Shown: piece after piece, positions 24,042 through 30,944 of the stretch
Position numbering within the stretch: position 1 is the first letter of the stretch
Layout: each line of letters begins with the position of its first letter
DNA from: Dehalococcoidia bacterium
GTDB taxonomy: Bacteria; Chloroflexota; Dehalococcoidia; Tepidiformales; Tepidiformaceae
Direction: 5' to 3'
Assembly (NCBI GenBank): GCA_022826585.1
Contig: JAJDUR010000097.1
Coordinates: 1 to 34,479, forward strand
DNA length: 34,479 nt
The notes under the pieces: generated by a model
Told to the model about the DNA's origin: nothing
Databases searched by the model: none
What the model saw: the letters and a program-made list of their open reading frames with translations, nothing else
Translations under genes and position numbers: made by a program

Positions 24042-24476
24042 TCAGTCCCCCTCGTCCGGCTCGAACTGCGGCAGCGCGATCTCGTCGTTCAACCGCTCGA
24101 ACGTGACCCGCAGCGGCATCCCGATGGAGACGTCCTCGGGCGCGACGTTGACGACGTTCGCGACCAGCACGAGCCGCTCCTGCTCGACCAGCTCGATGAT
24201 CCCGATTACGTACGGCTCGTCCGCAGCGAAGCCTTGGGTCACGTTGTCCCGCACGACCGTGTGCGTGTAGACGCGTGCGCGCCCGCTCACCTCGCGGAAG
24301 CCGAGGTCCGGATACTGGCACTCCGGACACACGGCCGCCGGGGGGTGGATGTAGCGCTCGCAGGCGCGGCAGTGCTGAATCGCGAGGACGCCCCGGTTCG
24401 CCGCCTCCCAGAACGGCGCCGTGACCTCGTCCGGGACCGGCACGGGCTTGGTGACCGAGGCGTCCCCCGCGCTCAT
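24042..24476 (-). CDS. DUF35 Zn-ribbon/OB-fold acyl-CoA-associated protein
   Basis: 144 residues. Early C-R-A-C and C-P-E-C pairs form a rubredoxin-like zinc ribbon (about residues 36-52), followed by an OB fold (G-R-A-R-V-Y-T-H-T-V-V, Y-V-I-G-I-I-E-L). DUF35 proteins bind CoA thioesters and act as partner subunits of thiolases, HMG-CoA synthase or Ltp2-type aldolases. Its position directly before the thiolase-like gene matches that rule. ATG 24476 overlaps the stop of the preceding CoA transferase as ATGA (24473-24476), so translation is coupled. Confidence 0.92.
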   Translation of the reverse strand: MSAGDASVTKPVPVPDEVTAPFWEAANRGVLAIQHCRACERYIHPPAAVCPECQYPDLGFREVSGRARVYTHTVVRDNVTQGFAADEPYVIGIIELVEQERLVLVANVVNVAPEDVSIGMPLRVTFERLNDEIALPQFEPDEGD

Positions 24477-25651
24477 CTGTCCCCGCCCTCCCCGCGGATC
24501 GCCCCGCCGTGTTCGTCGAGGTGGGGCGCGCGGCGCTTCGGCTGGACCTCCGAGTTCTGCGCCACGAAGGCGCTGCCCGCGTACCGCAGCATCCCGTCGG
24601 GCTCGCCGTGGTGCAGCTCGATCCAGAAGTCCCTCGCCGCCAGGTGGGGATCGTCGAGCAGGTCCTCGGGATTGAGGATGGCGCTGAAGATGAGCGCCCG
24701 CGCCTGCGCCCCGTGGAAGATCTCGTCCGCCGTCTTCGTCGCCACGAACCTTCCGATCACCTCCGAGATGTGGTCGGCCTCCTCGCGGAAGATCTCCGGC
24801 ACGAAGTACTTCGGGTCGGTCAGGTCCTCGGCCATGCCGTGCTCGTCCAGCCACGAGACGAGCCCCTCCCAGGCGCGCGGGCTCACGTTCACGAGCTGCG
24901 CGTTGATGTAGCGCCCGTCCGCCGCGCGGTGCTGCCACGCCGGCGTCGGCGCGACGCTCGCGTGCCGCCCAGTCCGGCGCGTGACCACCTTGCCCGTGTA
25001 GTCGAACTGGGGCAGGGCGTTCTCCGTCATGCCCGCGCAGGCGTCGTGCACGGAGAGGTCGATGAACGTGCCCTGTCCCGTCTGTAGCGCTGCCAGCGCC
25101 GCGATGAACCCCCAGCTCCCCGCCATGTGCCCCGCCTGGTTGCCCTGTCCGTTCACAGGCGGGCTCGCGGGCATGTCGTCGTAGCCGTTCATCATCATCT
25201 GCCCGCCGAGCGCCTGGTGGACGAGGTCGCTCCCCTTCCACCCCGCCATCGGCCCCTCCTGCCCGAAGGGCGTGAGGGCGACGTGCACGAGCCGCTCGTT
25301 CGCCGCTTCGAGCGCCTCTCGGGTCAGCCCCAGCCCCGCCAGCCCGCCCGGCTCGCTGCCGTCGAGCAGCACGTCCGCCTCCGCCAGCAGCCCCAGGAAT
25401 GCCTCGCAGCCGTCCTCCGCCGCCAGATCGAGCACAACGCTCTCCTTGTCCGTGTTGTAGTGCCAGAAGTGCAGGCTCGCCTCCGCGTCCTCGCGACCCC
25501 GGAACCAGGGTGCGTAGCTGCGCGTCTCCGCCCCGCCAGGCGGCTCCACCAGCACCACCCGCGCCCCCGCTTGCGCGAAGAGCTTGCCGCACCACTCCGT
25601 GCGCGGCCCCGCCAGTTCCACGACCGTCAGGTGCTCGAGCGTCCGGCTCAT
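24473..25651 (-). CDS. Class III CoA transferase (CaiB/BaiF family), Asp-bearing subunit
   Basis: 392 residues. The N-terminus reads L-T-V-V-E-L-A-G-P, and the core contains I-D-L-S-V-H-D203-A, where D203 aligns with the catalytic Asp of formyl-CoA transferase that forms the acyl-anhydride/thioester intermediate. R-R-T-G-R-H and Y-I-N-A-Q and P-H-L-A-A-R-D-F-W complete the family pattern. These enzymes move CoA between carboxylic acids. It overlaps the neighbouring unlike family member as ATGA (25648-25651), an arrangement known for two-subunit enzymes such as BbsEF and Chloroflexus SmtAB. It is probably the catalytic half of a heteromer that activates the pathway's acid substrate. Confidence 0.9.
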   Translation of the reverse strand: MSRTLEHLTVVELAGPRTEWCGKLFAQAGARVVLVEPPGGAETRSYAPWFRGREDAEASLHFWHYNTDKESVVLDLAAEDGCEAFLGLLAEADVLLDGSEPGGLAGLGLTREALEAANERLVHVALTPFGQEGPMAGWKGSDLVHQALGGQMMMNGYDDMPASPPVNGQGNQAGHMAGSWGFIAALAALQTGQGTFIDLSVHDACAGMTENALPQFDYTGKVVTRRTGRHASVAPTPAWQHRAADGRYINAQLVNVSPRAWEGLVSWLDEHGMAEDLTDPKYFVPEIFREEADHISEVIGRFVATKTADEIFHGAQARALIFSAILNPEDLLDDPHLAARDFWIELHHGEPDGMLRYAGSAFVAQNSEVQPKRRAPHLDEHGGAIRGEGGDR

Positions 25652-26925
25652 GTCGCCTGCGCCTCCTCCAGCGTGATCGCGTCGTCGATGATCGCCTCGG
25701 CCGTCAGCTGTTCGAGCTTCTCCTCGGAGTAGCCGAGCAGGTCGCGCAGCACGTCGCGGGTATCCGCCCCCAGCCAGGGCGGCGGGCCCGGTACGCCCAC
25801 GTCGAAGCCGCTCATGGTCACGGGAATGTCCTCGTATCGCTTTTCCCCGAGCACGGGGTCGTCGAGGGTCGTGTACAGCCCCCGGAAGGCGAGCTGCGGG
25901 TCTCGGTGCACCTTGTCCTCCACCGTCTGCGCCACCCCCGCGGGCACGCCCGCCTCCTGCAGCGCGACCATCGCCTCGCGCGCGTCCCGCGACTGCGTCC
26001 ACGCCTCGATGCGCCCGTCGATCTCGTCCTCGTGCGCGAGGCGCCCGGCCAGCGTTGCGAGGTCGGGACGGGCGGCCAGGTCGTCCGCGTTGATTGCCTC
26101 GCAGAGCGCCAACCACTCGTGCGGCTCGCGCACCGAGATGGCCAGCCACGAGTCCTCCCCGGGGCAGCGGTACGCGTTGTTCGGGCAGAAGTTCCCGTAC
26201 AGGTCGCGGTTCCCCTTCGGCCGCACCTGCGCGCCGTTCAGCGACACGTCCAGCAGCATCGGCCCGAGCAGGGCGCACCCATGCTGGCTCTGCCCGGCGT
26301 CGAAGAACTCCCCCTCGCCCGTGGCCCGCCGCCGCTCCAACCCCATGAGGATGGCGGCCGCGTTCATCACCGCGCCCATGTGGTCCATGTAGGAGAAGCC
26401 CCACCCCGCCGGCTCCCGATCGGGCAGCCCGGACGTCGCCGTGAGCCCGCTGTACGCCTGCGCCGTCGGCCCCACCGAACGGTAGCCCGCGTACGGCCCG
26501 GTCTGGCCGAATCCGGAGGCGGACAGGTAGATGACGTCGGGGCGCAGCGCCCGCACGGACTCGTAATCGAGCCCCCAGCGCTTCATCACCCCCGGCGAGA
26601 AGCTCTCCGCGATGACGTCGCAGTGCGGAATCAGCTCCCGCCCGATCGCCTTGCCCGCATCCGTCGACATGTCGATGGCGACGCTCTTCTTGCCGACGTT
26701 GATCTGCGCGAAGAACCCGCCCCGGTTCATCCCCGGCCGCCCATCGGCGTGCGGACCCGAGAGGCGCAGGAAGTCGAGGGCGGGAGGATGCGGCCACTCG
26801 ATGCGCAGGATCTCGGCCCCCAGCGTCGCCAGGATGCGGGTCGACCCCGCCCCTGCCAGGTGCCGTGTGAAGTCGAGCACACGGACGCCGTCGAGGGGGC
26901 CGGGTAGGGCGCCGTTCCTGGCCAC
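25648..26925 (-). CDS. Class III CoA transferase-like (CaiB/BaiF) subunit lacking the catalytic Asp
   Basis: 425 residues starting at GTG 26925, five bases after the kinase gene stop. CaiB features: G-V-R-V-L-D-F-T-R-H-L-A-G at the start, G-A-E-I-L-R-I-E-W, S-A-S-G-F-G-Q-T-G-P and P-H-E-W-L-A-L. At the active-site segment the sequence is F-F-D209-A-G-Q-S-Q214-H; the residue aligned to the catalytic Asp, five after the conserved D209, is Gln. It is therefore likely the structural subunit paired with the Asp-bearing neighbour. A frame extending far upstream is antisense-like and was rejected. The true start could also be a few codons later, but the hydrophobic first strand makes GTG 26925 sensible. 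Confidence 0.87.
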   Translation of the reverse strand: MARNGALPGPLDGVRVLDFTRHLAGAGSTRILATLGAEILRIEWPHPPALDFLRLSGPHADGRPGMNRGGFFAQINVGKKSVAIDMSTDAGKAIGRELIPHCDVIAESFSPGVMKRWGLDYESVRALRPDVIYLSASGFGQTGPYAGYRSVGPTAQAYSGLTATSGLPDREPAGWGFSYMDHMGAVMNAAAILMGLERRRATGEGEFFDAGQSQHGCALLGPMLLDVSLNGAQVRPKGNRDLYGNFCPNNAYRCPGEDSWLAISVREPHEWLALCEAINADDLAARPDLATLAGRLAHEDEIDGRIEAWTQSRDAREAMVALQEAGVPAGVAQTVEDKVHRDPQLAFRGLYTTLDDPVLGEKRYEDIPVTMSGFDVGVPGPPPWLGADTRDVLRDLLGYSEEKLEQLTAEAIIDDAITLEEAQAT

Positions 26926-26930
26926 CGTCC

Positions 26931-27926
26931 CTACCCGCTGTCGAGCACGTCGAGGGCGCGACGCATCAGGAAGGGCGCCGACAGCGCCGTGTCCTCCCAG
27001 GACGGATCGGGGCGCTTGCCGCTGCGGTGCAGGTAGAGGTTGAACCCGCTGATGATCCCGAACTTGTAGGCCGCCAGCGCCCGGTACCAGGCGATGTCGC
27101 CCGGATCGCTCCCGTACGTGGCGACGTACTCCGAGATGAGGTCGTCCGGGCTCGGTAGCGCGTGCCGCAGCCCGTGCTTCCACGCCTCCGCGTCCGCGAA
27201 CGTGATCACCCAGCCGAGGTCGTTCAGCGTTGCCCCCACCCCCCACAGCTCCCAGTCGATCACCGCCTGCAGCTTCCCCTCCAGGCTGTAGAACACGTTC
27301 GACCACTGGAAGTCGCCGTGGAAGATGCCGATGCGGGGCGCTTCGGGAAGCCGCTCCAGCAGCTTCTCGCGCACGTCCGGGGCGAGCGCCACGAGGTGCA
27401 TGTCGCCCGAGCGCTCGTAGAAGCGGTCCCAGCGCGTCACGTCCGGCTCCAGCTCGAGCGGAGGCCCGTCGTCGGGCACGTGCTCCTGCCAGTCGAGGAG
27501 GTGCAGCGAGGCCAGCGCGCGCATCGCCTGGAAGGCCACCGGGCGCATCTCCCCGGCGGGCATGTCCCAGCCCCAGTCGCTTCGCAGCACGTCGCCTTCC
27601 AGCTTGTTCACGATGAAGTAGGGCGATCCGAACCAGCGCTCGTCCTCGCCCGACCAGATCACGTTCGCGACCGGGACGTCCGTGTCCCGCAACGCGTGCA
27701 CGACGCGGGCCTGCCGGATCACGTCCGCGGTGCCGACGCGGCGCACGTTCGGCGGCGGCACCCGAAGCACGTAGGAGCTGGGCTCCCCCTTCGACGTTGC
27801 CGTGAACCCGAAGGAGAACCCGGCATGCCCCGGCATGGTCTCGACGTTCGAGACGGCGACGTCGGGGTCGCCCAGGTGCTCGCGGCAGAACGGCACGAGG
27901 CGTTCGGAGAGCTCGGCAAGGTCCAT
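26931..27926 (-). CDS. APH-family phosphotransferase, acyl-CoA-metabolism type
   Basis: 331 residues of the aminoglycoside-phosphotransferase (kinase-like) fold. I-F-H-G-D-F-Q-W-S-N holds the catalytic Asp and metal-binding Asn, and V-I-D-W-E-L-W-G the second metal Asp. Y-V-L-R-V-P-P supplies the ATP-site strand. The closest family is the APH domain found with acyl-CoA dehydrogenases (ACAD10/ACAD11 N-terminal domain), which phosphorylates hydroxyacyl-CoAs so that they can be dehydrated. As head of the CoA operon this role fits, and antibiotic resistance is unlikely. ATG 27926 has GGGAGG upstream and a TATCAT promoter element 25 bases before the start. Confidence 0.88.
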   Translation of the reverse strand: MDLAELSERLVPFCREHLGDPDVAVSNVETMPGHAGFSFGFTATSKGEPSSYVLRVPPPNVRRVGTADVIRQARVVHALRDTDVPVANVIWSGEDERWFGSPYFIVNKLEGDVLRSDWGWDMPAGEMRPVAFQAMRALASLHLLDWQEHVPDDGPPLELEPDVTRWDRFYERSGDMHLVALAPDVREKLLERLPEAPRIGIFHGDFQWSNVFYSLEGKLQAVIDWELWGVGATLNDLGWVITFADAEAWKHGLRHALPSPDDLISEYVATYGSDPGDIAWYRALAAYKFGIISGFNLYLHRSGKRPDPSWEDTALSAPFLMRRALDVLDSG

Positions 27927-27950
27927 GCGCGGCCTCCCGCTGGCGCGGCG

Positions 27951-27956
27951 ATGATA
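27951..27956 (-). promoter_or_regulatory. -10 element (TATCAT) for the six-gene acyl-CoA operon
   Basis: TATCAT on the minus strand, preceded by GCGCGGG, 24 bases before the ATG at 27926. It sits in the 51-base gap after the flavoprotein gene, so the operon may be transcribed both from here and by read-through. Confidence 0.4.
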
Positions 27957-27977
27957 CCCGCGCCGCGACGGGGGTTC

Positions 27978-29192
27978 CTAGTCCATCGCCCGGGCGTGCT
28001 CCAGCACCGCCTCCCACGGCGTGCGCTGCTCGATGAGGGGGCGGTACGCGGAGAGCTGCTGCGGCATGTTGAACGTCAGGCCACCCACGATGATCCCGTT
28101 GCGCCGGTAGCCGGCCACGAACTCGAGGCTCTCCAGCGAGCCGTGCAGCACCTCCACGTCGTCGTCGGCCTTCGGGTGGCCCAGCGACTGGATGCTCGCG
28201 TCGTACTGGTCCGACCAGACGTACGGAACCGAGGCGAACGGCTTCGCTTCGCCCGGCTCCGCCAGCAGGTTGCGGGCGACCTGGCGGCTCTGGTGGATTA
28301 CGTTCGTCCAGTGCTCCACCCGCATCTCCTCCTCGAAGATGGGGTTGTACCAGCGGCACACGTCCCCGAGCGCGTAGACGCCCGGCGCCGCCGCGCAGGT
28401 CGCGTCGCAGACGACGCCGTCGCGCAGGTCCAGGCCCGAGCCTTCCAGCCAGCGCGTCTCCGGCGCGACCCCGATGCCGACCACCACGAGGTCCGCCTCC
28501 ACCGTCGAGCCGTCCGCCAGCAACACGCGCTCCACACGCTCGCTGCCTTCGAAGCCGGCAACGAGCGCGTTGCAGCGCACGTCGACGCCGTGCGCCCGGT
28601 GCATCGCCGCGCACGCCTCCCCCACTTCCACCCCCGCGGCCTGCGCGAGCGGAGCCGGCAGCGCCTCGATGAGCGTGACCTCGAGGCCGGCGCTCCGGGC
28701 GACCGCCGCCACCTCCGCCCCGATGAACCCCGCCCCCACGACCGCCACGCGCGGGTTGTTCGCCAGCTCGGCGCGCAGGCGCATCGAGTCGTCGATGGTG
28801 CGGAGGGTGTAGATGCCCGGCAGGTCAGGCGTGTTCGGAAGCGTCCGCGGCGTCGCACCCGTCGCGATGATGAGGGAGTCGAAGGCAACGCGGCTGCCGT
28901 CCGCCAGTGCGACCTCGCGCGCCTCCAGGTCGAGCGACTCCGCTCGCACTCCCAGGCGCAGGTCGAGCCCCAGTTCGTCGACCTTGTCGGGCGGGTCCAG
29001 GAGGGTGCGTTCAGGGCCCCAGTCGCCTGCCAGCACCTGCTTCGAGAGCGGCGGACGGTCGTAGGGATAGTGGGGCTCGGCCCCGATGAGGGTGATGGCG
29101 CCCTCGAACTTGCCCCGCCCGCGCAGCGCCTGCGCGACGCGCAGCCCGCCCAGCGAGGCGCCCACGATGGCGATGCGGTCGGGATGGGGCAT
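27978..29192 (-). CDS. FAD-dependent NAD(P)H oxidoreductase, ferredoxin/rubredoxin reductase-like
   Basis: 404 residues with two dinucleotide folds. FAD site: I-V-G-A-S-L-G-G-L-R near residue 8; a second FAD contact at I-I-A-T-G-A; NAD(P)H site V-V-G-A-G-F-I-G-A-E at about 148; the final FAD motif V-Y-A-L-G-D-V-C. A family C-terminal domain (about 310-404) includes Y-V-W-S-D-Q-Y. This is the putidaredoxin/rhodocoxin reductase group, which passes electrons to small iron-sulfur proteins serving P450s or dioxygenases; it could serve the P450 at 6369. The ATG at 29192 is 6 bases after a GAGAAT -10 with a TTGACG -35, so the message is probably leaderless. Confidence 0.92.
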   Translation of the reverse strand: MPHPDRIAIVGASLGGLRVAQALRGRGKFEGAITLIGAEPHYPYDRPPLSKQVLAGDWGPERTLLDPPDKVDELGLDLRLGVRAESLDLEAREVALADGSRVAFDSLIIATGATPRTLPNTPDLPGIYTLRTIDDSMRLRAELANNPRVAVVGAGFIGAEVAAVARSAGLEVTLIEALPAPLAQAAGVEVGEACAAMHRAHGVDVRCNALVAGFEGSERVERVLLADGSTVEADLVVVGIGVAPETRWLEGSGLDLRDGVVCDATCAAAPGVYALGDVCRWYNPIFEEEMRVEHWTNVIHQSRQVARNLLAEPGEAKPFASVPYVWSDQYDASIQSLGHPKADDDVEVLHGSLESLEFVAGYRRNGIIVGGLTFNMPQQLSAYRPLIEQRTPWEAVLEHARAMD

Positions 29193-29198
29193 CGCGCG

Positions 29199-29227
29199 AT
29201 TCTCTGGACCGCCCGGGGCCCCGTCAA
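29199..29227 (-). promoter_or_regulatory. Promoter (TTGACG, 17 bases, GAGAAT) for a leaderless flavoprotein mRNA
   Basis: On the minus strand, -35 TTGACG (29227-29222), a 17-base spacer and -10 GAGAAT (29204-29199). The ATG at 29192 follows 6 bases later and there is no ribosome site. It is one of only two places here where a good -35 box accompanies a -10 box. Confidence 0.6.
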
Positions 29228-29279
29228 CCGCGCGCTGGCAACCCTCGCGCCCAGCCTCCAGAATGCGGGCGTAGTCGGC

Positions 29280-29285
29280 TAGCTT
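29280..29285 (+). promoter_or_regulatory. Possible -10 (TAGCTT) for the DinB-like gene
   Basis: TAGCTT, 19 bases before the ATG at 29305, with GAGGAG (29293-29298) as ribosome site between. It fits the window's TAnnnT pattern weakly. Confidence 0.25.
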
Positions 29286-29304
29286 GTCTTGAGAGGAGCC
29301 CCCT

Positions 29305-29790
29305 ATGGCAACCCGCGAAGCGATCGTCCAGGCCATCCGCAACGCCGATGCTCGTGGGGAGGCGCTTCGCGATCGCATCGTCGCCGCGCCTGAGGCTCCC
29401 CTCCCCGAGGGCGACTGGAACGTCCGCGATACCCTCAGCCACCTCGCGGCCCGCGCCAATCCCCTCCCCCTCATCGAGATGGTGACCGCCATGGTGGAGT
29501 CCGGCGCCGAGCCCCCGCCGGACGACGAGGGCGCGGCGATGAACGCCCAACAGATCGCCGAGCGCGCCGGCATGTCCGCTGCCGAAATCCTCGACGAGAT
29601 GCACGCGGCCTACGAAGAGGCGGTCACCGGCATCGGCGGCCTCGACGACGAGACGCTGGCACGGCCCGTCAAGCTCCCCGCCATGCCCAACGAGATCCAG
29701 ATGTCGGACCTCGTCCTCATGTCGATGACCATGCACGTCGAGGCCCACCTCGGCGAGATCGAGGCGGCGCTCGAAGCAGCCGGCGCCTGA
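29305..29790 (+). CDS. DinB-like / ClbS-DfsB-type four-helix bundle protein
   Basis: 161 residues, mostly helical. D-W-N-V-R-D-T-L-S-H-L-A near residue 38 and M-H-V-E-A-H-L-G-E-I near residue 142 carry the paired His residues that bind metal in the DinB/mycothiol-transferase superfamily. Members are thiol-dependent S-transferases or small damage-response proteins; substrate cannot be told. The start is fixed by GAGAGGAG at 29291-29298. It is divergent from the flavoprotein gene and nearly touches the convergent kinase gene (1 base between stops). Confidence 0.8.
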   Translation: MATREAIVQAIRNADARGEALRDRIVAAPEAPLPEGDWNVRDTLSHLAARANPLPLIEMVTAMVESGAEPPPDDEGAAMNAQQIAERAGMSAAEILDEMHAAYEEAVTGIGGLDDETLARPVKLPAMPNEIQMSDLVLMSMTMHVEAHLGEIEAALEAAGA

Positions 29791-29791
29791 C

Positions 29792-30895
29792 TCAGCCGGG
29801 CAGCGTCGAAACCGCGTCCAGGTCCGTGATCGCGGTGAAGCAGCGCCGCGAGACTTCCGTGGCCAGCTCCAGGTGGCGCTCGCTGTCCCCCGCCAGCCCC
29901 CCGCCCATCCCGATCGGGAACACCGCGCACCAGAGGATCGCCAGCCGGTAGTCCTCGAAGCAGTCGTCGAACGAGTAGTCGCGCACGCCCGCCGACAGGA
30001 GCGTGTCGTGGTAGCGGCGCACGAGATCCTGCTCCGTCGCCCGGCGCTGCGCGACGTCAAGGCTCTGGCTGGTGAAGTAGGCGACGTCGTAGGGACCGCG
30101 AGCGCGGGCCATCAGCTGGAAGTCGATCACGGTGATGGGGTCGCCTTCGCGCTCCGGGAAGAACATGTTGTCGAGCCGGTAGTCCCCGTGGATGACGGTG
30201 ACTGGTGGCGTGGCGAAGCGTTTGAAGACCCAGTCCATGTTCGCCCACGTGCGTTCCACCGCCGAGATCAGGTCGGGTGTCAGCACGTGGCCGAAGTTCT
30301 GCTGGTACACGGGCCAGAATCCCTGGAGCGTCGCCGGCGCCATCTGCCAGACCGGTCCATCGGTCCTCGGGATCCACGCAAGCTCGTCGCTGTCCGCTTT
30401 GCCCCACCACGTGGCGTGGAACCCGGCCGACTGGGTGACCACTTGTTCCGCCTCCGCCGGCGACGGCGAGGCCATCTGGTCTCCGACGCGGAACCTACCC
30501 TGCAGGTCCTCGAGGATGGTTACGCCATCCCCCACGGCGGAGTCGTAGCCGGTGTAGAAGGCCTGCACGGTCGGCATCGCCGTCAGCGAGGGCTGGAGAT
30601 CCTGGAAGAAGCGCGCTTCGGTGACATAAATCCCGTACTGCCGCGCGAAGTCCCGATTGAACTCCGCCTGCGCGGCGAACTTCGCGATGAGCGTCGCGGG
30701 CGCCCCTTCCCGCGGCCGGTCGTAGGTCAGCGCCAGCCGTGAGAGCGACCCGAGGAACCCGAAATCCTCGCCCATCGGGCTCGCCTCGACGGCCACGACG
30801 CGCTCGTCGTCCAGCACTCCCTTCGAGCGCAGGGCCGCCGTCATCCAATCGGGGGTGAACTCTTCAACGGTCAGGGGAATGGGCAGGTCGCTCAT
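29792..30895 (-). CDS. Ecdysteroid-kinase-like phosphotransferase, copy 1
   Basis: 367 residues of the EcKL/DUF1679-type branch of the APH kinase fold. V-I-H-G-D-Y-R-L-D-N-M-F-F gives the catalytic Asp and metal Asn; V-I-D-F-Q-L-M-A-R-A-R-G-P-Y-D-V-A-Y is the second metal motif; L-I-A-K-F near residue 70 holds the ATP-site lysine. Animal members phosphorylate steroid hydroxyls; bacterial ones are largely uncharacterised. It is collinear with the gene upstream (30945-32045), with more than half of positions identical by eye and both starting M-S-D-L-P-I-P. A 49-base gap separates the two, so they are probably co-transcribed. A weak GGAG ribosome site precedes ATG 30895. Confidence 0.88.
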   Translation of the reverse strand: MSDLPIPLTVEEFTPDWMTAALRSKGVLDDERVVAVEASPMGEDFGFLGSLSRLALTYDRPREGAPATLIAKFAAQAEFNRDFARQYGIYVTEARFFQDLQPSLTAMPTVQAFYTGYDSAVGDGVTILEDLQGRFRVGDQMASPSPAEAEQVVTQSAGFHATWWGKADSDELAWIPRTDGPVWQMAPATLQGFWPVYQQNFGHVLTPDLISAVERTWANMDWVFKRFATPPVTVIHGDYRLDNMFFPEREGDPITVIDFQLMARARGPYDVAYFTSQSLDVAQRRATEQDLVRRYHDTLLSAGVRDYSFDDCFEDYRLAILWCAVFPIGMGGGLAGDSERHLELATEVSRRCFTAITDLDAVSTLPG

Positions 30896-30944
30896 GGGGC
30901 ACGCTCCAGCGAAGGTAGTGTCGTTCGTCTCTTGACGGGCCGCG

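Noticed and set aside
25648-28614. One 988-codon minus-strand frame reading through the CoA transferase, kinase and flavoprotein region
   Set aside because: Only the last 425 codons are CaiB-like; the rest is out-of-frame sequence of the kinase and flavoprotein genes, which have their own intact motifs.
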